From NCBI GenBank assembly GCA_937924675.1, contig CALEVL010000310.1:1-18243 (forward strand): a DNA stretch of 18,243 nt, read 5' to 3'. The DNA is from an uncultured Ignavibacteria bacterium. GTDB taxonomy: Bacteria; Bacteroidota; Ignavibacteria; Tepidaquicellales; Tepidaquicellaceae. Made by a program: the position numbers and the translations under genes. Positions 1 through 6,993 of the stretch are shown here, piece after piece. Below the pieces are notes generated by a model. The model did not search any database, was not told the origin of the DNA, and worked only from the letters and a program-made list of their open reading frames with translations. Within the stretch, counting starts at the first letter, position 1. Each line of letters opens with the position of its first letter.

Positions 1-1161
1 AACAGCGAGTTCATCTACAATCTAACTTATCTGAGAAACAGCAACGTACTTCAGCAGGAGTTATACGGCTCATACCGTGATTACTTTGCAAACACGGAAG
101 ATCTTGTTTACAAGTTTACGTATGATAAGAGCAACCGTTTGCTTAGCGCAACGAACACAGCGGGAAGTACTAATGAATATAAAGTGGAGAACACTTACGA
201 TAAGGACGGCAACATACTTACATTGAAACGATATGTTGATGCCGGCAATATGCAAGATAATTTCACGTATCAGTACTACTCCGGCACAAACAAGCTCAGT
301 CGCGTTAGCGGAAATGTTGACCAATTCCGGTACGACCTGAACGGCAACGTAACAACGGATTCCGTTTACAACAACTTCAGCATTTCTTATGACCACAGAA
401 ATCTAATTACCGAGCTGTATCATATTGATACACTTACATCAACAAGGCAATATTCTTATGCCACAAGGTACTGGTACGATGAAACCGGCAACAGGACAAG
501 AAAGCTGACTTACAGGAATGCTCAGATTCCGCCTCCGCAGATTAATGACTGGAACAATCCCGGCAACGGCTGGACTCTTCTGAACAACGAGCATTACGTA
601 CGTGGCGTTGACGGAAAAGAGCTTGTAACATACTCCGGCAATACCTTAACCGAATGGTACGTGTGGGCAAGCGACATGGTTGGAAAGATAAAAGGCAGTG
701 CAAAGTATTACTTCTTCAAAGATCATCTCGGCTCTGTAAGTGCAGTAGTTGACAACAATTTCAATCTCGTATCCGCCGTGGATTATGATATGTGGGGCGA
801 CAAAATGCAGGGTAGAATCTATAACGGAGACTCTACGAAGTTTGGATTTACGGGGAAAGAAGAGGATGAAGAGAACTTGTATGATTACTTCGGTGCGAGG
901 TATTATGACAGCAGGATTGGCAGGTGGGGGCAGGTTGATCCTTTGTCAAGCATTGAACCTTCAAAATCTCCATATCATTATACAAGCAACAATCCTATTA
1001 ACAGAATTGACCAAGAGGGACTTGATGACATTTACTATAAGGACGGGAACGAAGTTGACAGAAGAACTAGCAGCTTTTTGGAATTTGATTGGCTGTTTGG
1101 AGATACATATTATGTTCAAAGCGAATCGGGCAATGTTGAATACAATCTTTGTCTCCGCTGA
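1..1161 (+). CDS. RHS/YD-repeat protein, C-terminal part (5' end outside window)
   Basis: The frame is open from base 1, so the gene starts upstream; 386 codons are visible. The first half carries degenerate YD repeats (for example RYDLNGNVTTD and YWYDETGNRTR). The second half has the RHS-associated core: DHLGSVSAVVD, FTGKEEDEENLYDYFGARYYD, and GRWGQVDPLS. In this family the shell encapsulates a variable C-terminal toxin or effector tip that begins just after the core. Here only about 46 residues follow the core (from the GLDD motif), which is short for a toxin domain and matches no toxin fold I recognise. The last codons (NLCLR-stop) lie in an inverted repeat, so the tip may have been cut short by that element. 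No immunity gene follows; the next gene is convergent. The family assignment is firm, but activity of the tip is doubtful. Confidence 0.9.
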   Translation, partial: NSEFIYNLTYLRNSNVLQQELYGSYRDYFANTEDLVYKFTYDKSNRLLSATNTAGSTNEYKVENTYDKDGNILTLKRYVDAGNMQDNFTYQYYSGTNKLSRVSGNVDQFRYDLNGNVTTDSVYNNFSISYDHRNLITELYHIDTLTSTRQYSYATRYWYDETGNRTRKLTYRNAQIPPPQINDWNNPGNGWTLLNNEHYVRGVDGKELVTYSGNTLTEWYVWASDMVGKIKGSAKYYFFKDHLGSVSAVVDNNFNLVSAVDYDMWGDKMQGRIYNGDSTKFGFTGKEEDEENLYDYFGARYYDSRIGRWGQVDPLSSIEPSKSPYHYTSNNPINRIDQEGLDDIYYKDGNEVDRRTSSFLEFDWLFGDTYYVQSESGNVEYNLCLR

Positions 1162-1241
1162 GTCCCCTCTGCAAAGACACAACCTGTCAACTCTTACTTC
1201 AAGCGGGAGACTCAGCGGGGACGAGAAGACTCAGAGAGGAC
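1151..1241. repeat. Imperfect inverted repeat with a partial third copy, overlapping the RHS stop
   Basis: The left arm at 1151-1167 and right arm at 1206-1222 are 17 nt each. They can form 15 Watson-Crick pairs and one G-U pair with one mismatch, around a loop of about 38 nt. A further partial copy of the right arm at 1227-1241 (agactcagagaggac against agactcagcggggac at 1208-1222) gives a 19-bp direct-repeat period. The left arm contains the RHS stop codon (1159-1161). The element sits between two convergent genes, so a bidirectional terminator role is possible, but there is no T-tract. A dispersed intergenic repeat is at least as likely. Confidence 0.6.
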
Positions 1242-1281
1242 AAGAACATTCTTTCTATGATTCAGAAGACACCTTTGAAGA

Positions 1282-3762
1282 TTATTCGGCATTTAAATTT
1301 ACGCCAACCCTTATCGCCTTCAGATTAGAAACACCCTGCAATTCTTCCAACTCAAACTCCTCAAGATCTTTAAGAAGCATTTCCTTTGATTGAAGAAACT
1401 TAATGTACTCCAGATATTCACCGATCTCTTCTCTTGCAGCATAAACCAGCGCGATCTTTGCCGGCTGCGTCAAGCGCTCATTCACACCTTTGATCTGGAC
1501 TTTGTCAATTCTCTTCTTGAGGATCTCGTATCTAACATTGTAAGTTCCATCAACATCAAACTTCTTTTCATCATACCTGAACCTGATTGACAAAGGCGAT
1601 CCCTGAATGAGTATGAGGTGAGCCGTATCAAGAGGAACCGACAATTCGGATTTCATCATGGCAGTCTCCCTGGCAATTTTGCACATGATGTTCAACTGCC
1701 AGATGCGGAGATTATTCAGATACAGCATTTCAAATTTTCGGTCTTTCACCATTGACTGACCTATATATATTGTATGATCTACTCCGTCCGTCTTGAACCT
1801 CTCAAAATAATGCGGGAATACTTCCTGAATCCCCGGCTGCTCAGCATCAAGTATAGAAGCAATCAGATTATTGATGCTCGATGCACTGTCTTCATACTGT
1901 CTCCTTTTTCTATAGATCACTCCCAGTTTTCCATCCAGCCTTTCAATATATTCTTCATACAATTTTCTGTTGCTTTCATTCAGTGAACCGAAATGCCTCA
2001 GCACAGGATTCAATTCTTCCCTCACAAACCATTTTGCATTTGCTACATCCGGACTGTCAATACTTACTTGCAGCAATTTGATCTTCTCATCTATTTTATG
2101 CCTTAACTGCTCCAATGCAAGATTGCCCTTTGATTCTGAGAATTTGCCAAGCGTTTCGGAAGCAAGCTCCAGATTCTCTACAAGATCATCATTGATTGAA
2201 ATACTTCTGTGTACAGAAGAATTTCTAATATCAGACAATCCGTAGAGCGAATAAACATTGTCAAATACGATGTCTTCAATCTCTACAATTCTGCCTTCGT
2301 TTCTTTCGGACAACACCACTGCTGCCGCTTCTCTGAAGCGCCATTCAAGCGATGGATGAATTGCCGTGCACTTCTCTTTTATGATTGCATCTATTCTGCT
2401 GTCTCTGTCATCCATGATTCCGGAAACTGCCAAAGAGAGCACCGGAAATAATTCACTTAACTTCAGAGCGTTAATCGGACTAATCATTCCCGGAGTTGAA
2501 GAACACAATTCAAGGACACCCACTATCGCATCTTCATGAATAAGTGGTGCGACAAGAATATTTCTTATACCTGATCTGAGTATTGATTCTTCAAGTTTGC
2601 TGCGCTTCTCCTTATTCTTAAGATCATGACAAATTGAGATCTTCTTATTGATTATTGCCTGTCCGTGAATTGTGTCTTCAGTAATTGGTTCGCTCGAATA
2701 CTCTGCATCGGCCCCAATGAAGCTGTGCCCGATCTTCGCAAATGAGGACGCATTGATTACAGAACTGCCGTTAAAAGAAGAAAGTCCAAGCAACAGTCCG
2801 GGGCAATTGATAAGCGAACGCAGCTTGTGCTGAAGTTTTAAGAAACCGGATAATATAGTCACAGAGTCCTTCTCAAGAAGATCATTTTTGATGTCGGAAA
2901 TAATTGCAGTGTCGGTAACGTTTATCAGATTGACTACAAGGAATCCCCGGAATATATAGTTCTCGGGTTCCAGAAGCTCTTTCATGAAGTTGATATCATA
3001 TATCCGCATTTTTGCTTCTGTCAATTGTTCCTGTGTGAGTCTTTTGGGGGAGGTCTTGCAGTGAATATGTAGAAACTCGTTTGCCGTGTTCACTTTAAAG
3101 TGCCTGTCAAGACCGGTAACCGGGTCTGTGATCTTAAATATTATAGGTATTGAGAAGTGCGCGTTCACATCATAATGGATCTTCAGGATTGATGCATATC
3201 CCGCTATGTTCTTACCATAGTCAAATACTTCATCACTGATATTTCTCTCTGCAATGACATTCTTGCTTTCAGAACCCATTATTGCCCTAAAGCCGGGCGT
3301 TGCAAAGAAGGACTCATCACTGAATGCTTTTGAAGCGGCATAAGTATGACGCGTGAAGAATGCTTCAGGAAACACAAACATCATCATCTCTTTTAGCAGT
3401 TCTTCATTTTCATTGATCACATCCTGCTTAAGATCAGTTGACAAGAACGGATGATCACTTCCAAGCTTCCCTATAATATCTGAAGCAAACTTACCTTTCA
3501 GAGACTTATCATTAACAGATATGTCACGGATGTATTCAATGAGTTTCTCAAAGCTCAGTGCAACTTCAAAATGCAGCGCGCTTTTGTATTTATCCTTAAG
3601 TGACTTCCCTCTTGTAAGTACAAATTGAGTAAAGTCATCAAAGCCGATATTATCGTTGATCACAATTAATTCTTTATAGTTGAATTTAATGAAATGAACT
3701 GAACTCTGAAAACTATTTTTTGTACCCGATTGAGATGATGTTCCTTCTGAAGAATCATCCAC
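1282..3762 (-). CDS. Large GAF-domain protein of unknown function
   Basis: 826 codons starting with GTG at 3762; the first in-frame stop upstream (TAG) is only four codons away, so there is no room for a longer start. The first in-frame ATG comes only around residue 127. The middle part, about residues 300-450, reads like a GAF sensor domain: a run with GHSFIGADAEYSSEP, HGQAIINKKISICHD and ILVAPLIHEDAIVGVLELCS is typical of the fold's later strands. The flanks are charged and helical with no membrane segment or signal peptide. No kinase, cyclase or HTH output domain is visible. I infer a cytoplasmic ligand-binding protein. It is convergent with the RHS gene and lies beside the IS remnant. No good Shine-Dalgarno site precedes the GTG, so the start is less certain than the family. 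Confidence 0.8.
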   Translation of the reverse strand: MDDSSEGTSSQSGTKNSFQSSVHFIKFNYKELIVINDNIGFDDFTQFVLTRGKSLKDKYKSALHFEVALSFEKLIEYIRDISVNDKSLKGKFASDIIGKLGSDHPFLSTDLKQDVINENEELLKEMMMFVFPEAFFTRHTYAASKAFSDESFFATPGFRAIMGSESKNVIAERNISDEVFDYGKNIAGYASILKIHYDVNAHFSIPIIFKITDPVTGLDRHFKVNTANEFLHIHCKTSPKRLTQEQLTEAKMRIYDINFMKELLEPENYIFRGFLVVNLINVTDTAIISDIKNDLLEKDSVTILSGFLKLQHKLRSLINCPGLLLGLSSFNGSSVINASSFAKIGHSFIGADAEYSSEPITEDTIHGQAIINKKISICHDLKNKEKRSKLEESILRSGIRNILVAPLIHEDAIVGVLELCSSTPGMISPINALKLSELFPVLSLAVSGIMDDRDSRIDAIIKEKCTAIHPSLEWRFREAAAVVLSERNEGRIVEIEDIVFDNVYSLYGLSDIRNSSVHRSISINDDLVENLELASETLGKFSESKGNLALEQLRHKIDEKIKLLQVSIDSPDVANAKWFVREELNPVLRHFGSLNESNRKLYEEYIERLDGKLGVIYRKRRQYEDSASSINNLIASILDAEQPGIQEVFPHYFERFKTDGVDHTIYIGQSMVKDRKFEMLYLNNLRIWQLNIMCKIARETAMMKSELSVPLDTAHLILIQGSPLSIRFRYDEKKFDVDGTYNVRYEILKKRIDKVQIKGVNERLTQPAKIALVYAAREEIGEYLEYIKFLQSKEMLLKDLEEFELEELQGVSNLKAIRVGVNLNAE

Positions 3763-4263
3763 CGAACTTTGCTAATGGCAAATATGTAGTGAGGCTCGGC
3801 AGAATAATTAAGTGGACTAGATTGAGTTTGGCAGGTCACAAGCATGACAATCATATAAAGTCAGCGCTCAATTTTCACTTCTTGCAATTGCTATTTATTG
3901 TGGTGTCAGGTTTTTCGAGTCTGTTTGGCATCGGAGCTAACTCACCTCAAACGAATTGGCGCTAGCTCTAGATTGAAGTGAGCCCCTTGCCAATTTGCCG
4001 ACAGCGAAGCTCCACGAAGTGGCACGCAGCAAGGGGAAAAAGATCTATCACAGTGTATAGTTAGTGTTAATAAGTGCAGTTTATAAGGGTAAGCTGTTGC
4101 CTGCCCGCAGTCGGCTAAACAAGTACACTCTCTGCAGGCGGGGTCTCGCCCGCTGGAAAATTTACATCCGGATCGAGGATATTGTTGATGCGGGCTAAGA
4201 CCAACAGCGGCATAAATTTGTTCAATGAATAACTCTGCGATTTCCGGTGTTCCCTATACCACA
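3763..4263. other. Gene-poor intergenic stretch with several hairpins
   Basis: No credible complete gene lies in this 501-base stretch; it holds the GAF gene's upstream region and the decayed 3' side of the IS3 remnant. Visible structure: an imperfect 10-bp pairing of 3941-3950 with 3973-3982 (one mismatch); ccccttgc at 3983-3990 with gcaagggg at 4029-4036; a compact palindrome ccac-gaa-gtgg at 4012-4022; aattggc at 3954-3960 with gccaatt at 3989-3995; and gcggg at 4138-4142 with cccgc at 4149-4153. Several of these arms compete with one another. The part nearest the GAF start should contain its promoter, but I could not identify boxes with confidence. Confidence 0.5.
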
Positions 4264-4282
4264 TCACGGTTTCCCACCAGAC
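4115..4282 (-). pseudogene. IS3-family OrfB (transposase) remnant, truncated
   Basis: In the -1 frame relative to OrfA, 55 codons run from the slippery A9 site to a TAG at 4115-4117. They begin VWWETVMWYREHRKSQSYSLNKF, split here by position as VWWETVMW then YREHRKSQSYSLNKF, which resembles the entry into IS3 OrfB. After that the resemblance is lost; adding one T in the TTT run near 4211 would restore YAAVGLSPHQQ, which suggests a single-base deletion. The DDE integrase core (about 250 further codons in a normal OrfB) is absent, so no active transposase can be made. Confidence 0.5.
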
Positions 4283-4647
4283 TTTTTTTTTATATCTACT
4301 TTATACTTATCCTCAGCTATATCTATCACCTTGTTCAGAAACTCAACCTCTATTTGCTTCTGACCCACTAAGAGCTCCAGCTCCGCTATTTTCTCCTTCA
4401 GCATTTGTATCTTCACTGTGTCGCTCTGTGATTCTACGATCGTTCTCGGTTTTCCTTTCATATTCTTTGAATATTTATGTAACCATTTGTAAACAGCTAC
4501 ATCACTTACTTCATATTCTCGCCATACCTCACATACTCTTGTTAATCCACTCTCTATTTCCTTCACTTTCGAACGTTTGAACTCCTCTGAAAAATGACGT
4601 GTCTGACGCAATTCCCTTACCGATCTTCCTCCTGTTTTTGTTCTCAT
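4264..4647 (-). CDS. IS3-family transposase OrfA (HTH protein)
   Basis: 127 codons from ATG at 4647, preceded by AAAAAGG about 10 nt upstream on the minus strand. Residues about 15-60 match the OrfA helix-turn-helix that binds IS ends (HFSEEFKRSKVKEIESG, YEVSDVAVYKWLHKYS). Residues about 80-115 form a leucine-zipper-like coil (IQMLKEKIAELELLVGQKQ) that mediates OrfA/OrfAB multimerisation. The 3' end carries nine A residues (minus strand of 4283-4291), the usual type of site for -1 frameshifting into OrfB. OrfB is truncated here, so OrfA is probably a relic or at most an inhibitor of related elements. Confidence 0.85.
   Translation of the reverse strand: MRTKTGGRSVRELRQTRHFSEEFKRSKVKEIESGLTRVCEVWREYEVSDVAVYKWLHKYSKNMKGKPRTIVESQSDTVKIQMLKEKIAELELLVGQKQIEVEFLNKVIDIAEDKYKVDIKKKSGGKP
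4283..4291 (-). other. A9 slippery run for -1 programmed frameshift (IS3 OrfA/OrfB)
   Basis: On the minus strand ATA AAA AAA AAG near the OrfA end would let ribosomes slip by -1 into the frame that reads GTC TGG TGG GAA, the start of the OrfB remnant. This arrangement is standard for IS3 elements. Confidence 0.6.
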
Positions 4648-4710
4648 TTCTTCAACCTTTTTAAGTTAAATTATTCCTCAAAAACGGGCAACCTATTTCA
4701 GGTACACACA

Positions 4711-4738
4711 AATTCCTAATTCCTAATTCGTAATTCTT
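4711..4738. repeat. Four tandem copies of a 7-bp unit
   Basis: Units aattcct, aattcct, aattcgt, aattctt run head to tail. They lie immediately beside the retained end of the IS3 remnant and upstream of the tRNA gene. Variation is confined to the last two bases of each unit. Confidence 0.75.
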
Positions 4739-4762
4739 TATTCAAGTAGTCTTATTAGGTGA

Positions 4763-4791
4763 TTGTAAGTATAGGTCAGTTTTCTTAAATT
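4763..4791 (+). promoter_or_regulatory. Possible promoter for tRNA-Glu
   Basis: TTGTAA at 4763-4768 and TAAATT at 4786-4791 are each four of six matches to the sigma-70 boxes, with a 17-nt spacer. They end 19 nt before the tRNA. This is weak evidence on matches alone, but the position is right. Confidence 0.3.
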
Positions 4792-4810
4792 GCACTTCCG
4801 AAAAATCAAC

Positions 4811-4882
4811 GGTCCCATCGACTAGGGGTTAGGTCGCCACTCTTTCACAGTGAAAACACGGGTTCGAATCCCGTTGGGACCG
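4811..4882 (+). tRNA. tRNA-Glu (anticodon TTC)
   Basis: A complete 72-nt cloverleaf. The acceptor stem ggtccca (4811-4817) pairs with tgggacc (4875-4881), with discriminator G at 4882. The T arm is acggg-ttcgaat-cccgt (4858-4874). The anticodon loop is ctttcac, with TTC at positions 34-36, which reads Glu codons GAA and GAG. CCA is not encoded. A terminator follows directly. Confidence 0.95.
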
Positions 4883-4890
4883 CAATTGTC

Positions 4891-4920
4891 AAAAAAGGAA
4901 TTTGAACATTCCTTTTTTTT
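4891..4920 (+). terminator. Rho-independent terminator of tRNA-Glu
   Basis: aaaaaaggaat (4891-4901) pairs with attcctttttt (4908-4918) around a six-base loop, and the T-run continues to 4920. It sits 8 nt after the tRNA and separates it from the Rrf2 gene, which must have its own promoter or depend on read-through. Confidence 0.75.
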
Positions 4921-4931
4921 GAATCTAAATA

Positions 4932-4946
4932 GGACTTGTTTAGTCC
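4932..4946. promoter_or_regulatory. GACT-N5-AGTC dyad, candidate Rrf2/IscR operator
   Basis: ggact-tgttt-agtcc is a perfect 5-bp inverted repeat with a 5-nt spacer, ending 14 nt before the Rrf2 start codon. The E. coli IscR type 1 site has GACT-N5-AGTC at its core; the flanks here do not match that consensus. The position between a terminator and the first gene of an Fe-S operon fits an autoregulatory site. Confidence 0.45.
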
Positions 4947-4960
4947 GCTTTCCGAATGAA

Positions 4961-5362
4961 ATGATAAGATTTTCAAAGAAGGTCGAATATGCTTTGATGG
5001 CATTGAAATTCATATCTGCCTCAAGCCCGAGGCTGGTAACGGCAAGAGAAATTGCCGACAAGGTCAATATTCCCTATGATCTGCTATCTAAAATACTTCA
5101 GAGATTAAAAAGCGAAAAAATATTAACTTCAACTCAGGGAACACATGGCGGGTACATTCTTGCAAACAGTCCGGACAAAATTTTCCTTCAAGATATCATG
5201 AAAGCAATTGACGGCGACAGGGCATTAACTGAATGTCTTGTAGCCGGCAAGGAAGGAGAATGCAATCTTGAAGAATCATGCTCGATCAAGTCGCCGGTTT
5301 CCAAACTCCAGAAAGAAGTTGAAGATCTTTTTAGGACAAAGACAATATCTGATTTTGTTTAA
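4961..5362 (+). CDS. Rrf2-family (IscR-like) transcriptional regulator
   Basis: 133 codons from the ATG at 4961. A longer reading frame runs back into the tRNA and is not the real start. The N-terminus MIRFSKKVEYALMALKFIS is typical of the Rrf2 winged helix, followed by LVTAREIADKVNIPYDLLSK and the wing THGGYILA. Cysteines at 92, 101 and 107 (C-X8-C-X5-C) lie where IscR holds its [2Fe-2S] cluster (C-X5-C-X5-C), so Fe-S binding is likely with different spacing. The regulator precedes a cysteine desulfurase by 12 nt and an A-type carrier further on, consistent with homeostatic repression when clusters are abundant. The dyad at 4932-4946 is its candidate target. The family is sure; the IscR role is inferred from context. 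Confidence 0.88.
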   Translation: MIRFSKKVEYALMALKFISASSPRLVTAREIADKVNIPYDLLSKILQRLKSEKILTSTQGTHGGYILANSPDKIFLQDIMKAIDGDRALTECLVAGKEGECNLEESCSIKSPVSKLQKEVEDLFRTKTISDFV

Positions 5363-5374
5363 AAATTGTTGCAG

Positions 5375-6556
5375 ATGAAATTACCGGTTTACCTTGATTA
5401 TAATGCCACGACTCCGGTAGATCCGCGCGTTCTGGAAGAAATGCTTCCATACTTCTGCGGTGTGTTTGGAAATGCCTCCAGTTCGAATCATAAGTTTGGT
5501 TGGGAAGCTGAACAGGCAGTTGCAGTTGCAAGAAAACGAACAGCAGACCTTATCGGTGCGATTCCCAGAGATATTGTATTCACCTGCGGATCAACTGAAT
5601 CCAACAATATTTCGCTCAAGGGAATTGCTGAAACATATTTTGAAAAGGGTAATCACATTATAACTTGTACCACAGAGCATAAGGCAGTTTTGGAGACATG
5701 CAAATACCTTGAAGGACGTGGCTTTGAAGTGACATATCTTGAGGTTGACAGTGACGGACTCATTGACCTGAATGAACTGGAAAGCTCCATAAGTGATAGT
5801 ACTATCTTGGTCAGCATAATGATGGCAAATAATGAGATTGGAACTATTCAGCCCGTTGAACAGATTGGAAAGATATGCAGAGAAAAGGGTGTTTTGTTTC
5901 ATACAGATGCGACTCAGGCAGTAGGGAAGATTCCCGTAAATGTAGATGAGATGAACATTGATCTGATGAGCATATCGGCACATAAATTTTATGGTCCGAA
6001 AGGTTCCGGGGCATTGTATGTAAGAGGAAAAAATCCCAGAGTTACTTTTGGAAAACAAACTCATGGCGGAAGTCAGGAGAAGGGTCTGCGCGGCGGAACA
6101 TTGAATGTGCCGGGAATAGTGGGACTTGGAAAGGCATGTGAACTTGCTTCAGTAGAAATGGACAATGAAATTGCTGTGCATGTCACGAAGAGAGATAATT
6201 TGATGAAGGAAGTTCTTAAGCTTGAGAATGCAACATTAAACGGACATCCGGTAAAGCGACTGCCGAATAATCTTAACTTCAGTTTCTCAATGATCGACAT
6301 AAATGCACTTATCGGCGACCTGAATGATCTTGCACTGTCAACCGGAAGCGCATGCACCTCTGCTTCTATGGAACCTTCTCATGTGCTGACTGCGATTGGA
6401 AGGCCCCGTGAACTTGCAGGTTCTTCACTAAGAATTAGTTTCGGTCGTTTCTCAACTGAAGAGGAGATTGATTATGCAACAGAACGTCTTGTCATGGCAG
6501 TAAAGAAACTTCTGCTGGAGTCACCCCAAAATGTAATATCAAAAATGAAATCTTAA
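5375..6556 (+). CDS. iscS: Cysteine desulfurase (NifS/IscS type)
   Basis: 393 codons from ATG at 5375; upstream TTG codons at 5366 and 5369 are less likely starts. PLP-dependent fold-type I enzyme that takes sulfur from L-cysteine as a persulfide for Fe-S clusters and thiolated tRNA. YLDYNATTPVDP at the N-terminus, THHKAV-type TEHKAV with His102, the PLP lysine K204 in SAHKFYGPKG, and the catalytic loop STGSACTSAS with Cys327 are all present. The conserved C-terminal Cys loop and the size match class I IscS/NifS, not SufS. It follows the Rrf2 gene and precedes an A-type carrier, so it probably supplies their common Fe-S pathway. The sulfur acceptor is unclear since no iscU is next to it. Confidence 0.92.
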   Translation: MKLPVYLDYNATTPVDPRVLEEMLPYFCGVFGNASSSNHKFGWEAEQAVAVARKRTADLIGAIPRDIVFTCGSTESNNISLKGIAETYFEKGNHIITCTTEHKAVLETCKYLEGRGFEVTYLEVDSDGLIDLNELESSISDSTILVSIMMANNEIGTIQPVEQIGKICREKGVLFHTDATQAVGKIPVNVDEMNIDLMSISAHKFYGPKGSGALYVRGKNPRVTFGKQTHGGSQEKGLRGGTLNVPGIVGLGKACELASVEMDNEIAVHVTKRDNLMKEVLKLENATLNGHPVKRLPNNLNFSFSMIDINALIGDLNDLALSTGSACTSASMEPSHVLTAIGRPRELAGSSLRISFGRFSTEEEIDYATERLVMAVKKLLLESPQNVISKMKS

Positions 6557-6582
6557 CTAAAGCGAAACAAAAAAATAACGTC

Positions 6583-6948
6583 ATGGAAGAGACAAAAGAA
6601 TTCATTCCCGGTGTCAGCGAGGACATTAATGTCACCGAGAAAGCTGTAAAAGAAATAAAGAGACTGATGGAAGAGAACAAAGTTCCTGCTGAATTTGCAC
6701 TTCGGGTAGGTGTCAAAGGCGGAGGATGTTCAGGATTTACATATACGCTGGGATTTGATCCGGAGGAAAGACCCGGCGATAATGTGTTTGAAATGGACGG
6801 AGTCAGGATCATTGTTGATATGAAGAGCAGTTTGTACCTTTCCGGTACTGAACTGGATTATACAGACGGACTGATGGGAAAAGGATTTGTGTTCAATAAT
6901 CCAAACGCAGTCAAGACATGTGGCTGCGGAAGCTCATTTGGTGTATAA
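6583..6948 (+). CDS. A-type iron-sulfur carrier (IscA/ErpA/SufA family)
   Basis: 121 codons from ATG at 6583. The HesB/YadR/YfhF fold is clear: the three conserved cysteines are Cys49 in GGGCSGFTY and Cys113 and Cys115 in TCGCGSSF, the family's cluster or iron ligands. The protein receives Fe-S clusters from a scaffold and hands them to apo-enzymes. It starts 26 nt after the desulfurase and is likely co-transcribed. Sequence alone cannot separate IscA, ErpA and SufA, so no symbol is given. Confidence 0.92.
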   Translation: MEETKEFIPGVSEDINVTEKAVKEIKRLMEENKVPAEFALRVGVKGGGCSGFTYTLGFDPEERPGDNVFEMDGVRIIVDMKSSLYLSGTELDYTDGLMGKGFVFNNPNAVKTCGCGSSFGV

Positions 6949-6993
6949 ACCCTGCAGAAACTTCTGCTTAAAACACAACGGAGTCTGAGTTAA

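Larger units (their letters stand above)
4115..4710 (-). mobile_element. Truncated IS3-family insertion sequence
   Basis: It comprises an intact orfA, a -1 frameshift signal and a short orfB remnant on the minus strand. The likely intact end is at about 4701-4710, where the minus strand reads tgtgtgtacctgaaatagg before orfA; IS3 elements begin with TG. The other end is lost, since no matching inverted repeat is recognisable near 4100. The exact boundaries are inferred. The retained end abuts a 7-bp tandem repeat. Confidence 0.55.

Noticed and set aside
749..1393. A second plus-strand reading frame over the end of the RHS gene
   Set aside because: It is a shadow frame of the RHS gene that happens to stay open across the repeat and into the GAF gene; it has no recognisable domain.
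3666..3854. A minus-strand frame overlapping the GAF start that could supply an upstream ATG
   Set aside because: It is in another frame, has no domain, and would need a frameshift to reach the GAF frame; kept as a possible but unsupported alternative.
4711..4738. CRISPR-like array
   Set aside because: The four units are 7 bp long with no spacers, so this is a microsatellite-like repeat.
4850..4960. An N-terminal extension of the Rrf2 protein running back into the tRNA and its terminator
   Set aside because: It overlaps the tRNA-Glu T arm and the hairpin terminator, and the Rrf2 fold starts exactly at ATG 4961.
5366..5374. Alternative TTG starts for the cysteine desulfurase
   Set aside because: The ATG at 5375 begins the conserved YLDYNATTP region and is the more usual start.
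6954..6967. Small hairpin gcaga-aact-tctgc between iscA and SOD
   Set aside because: Only five base pairs and no T-tract, so not a terminator; may be chance.
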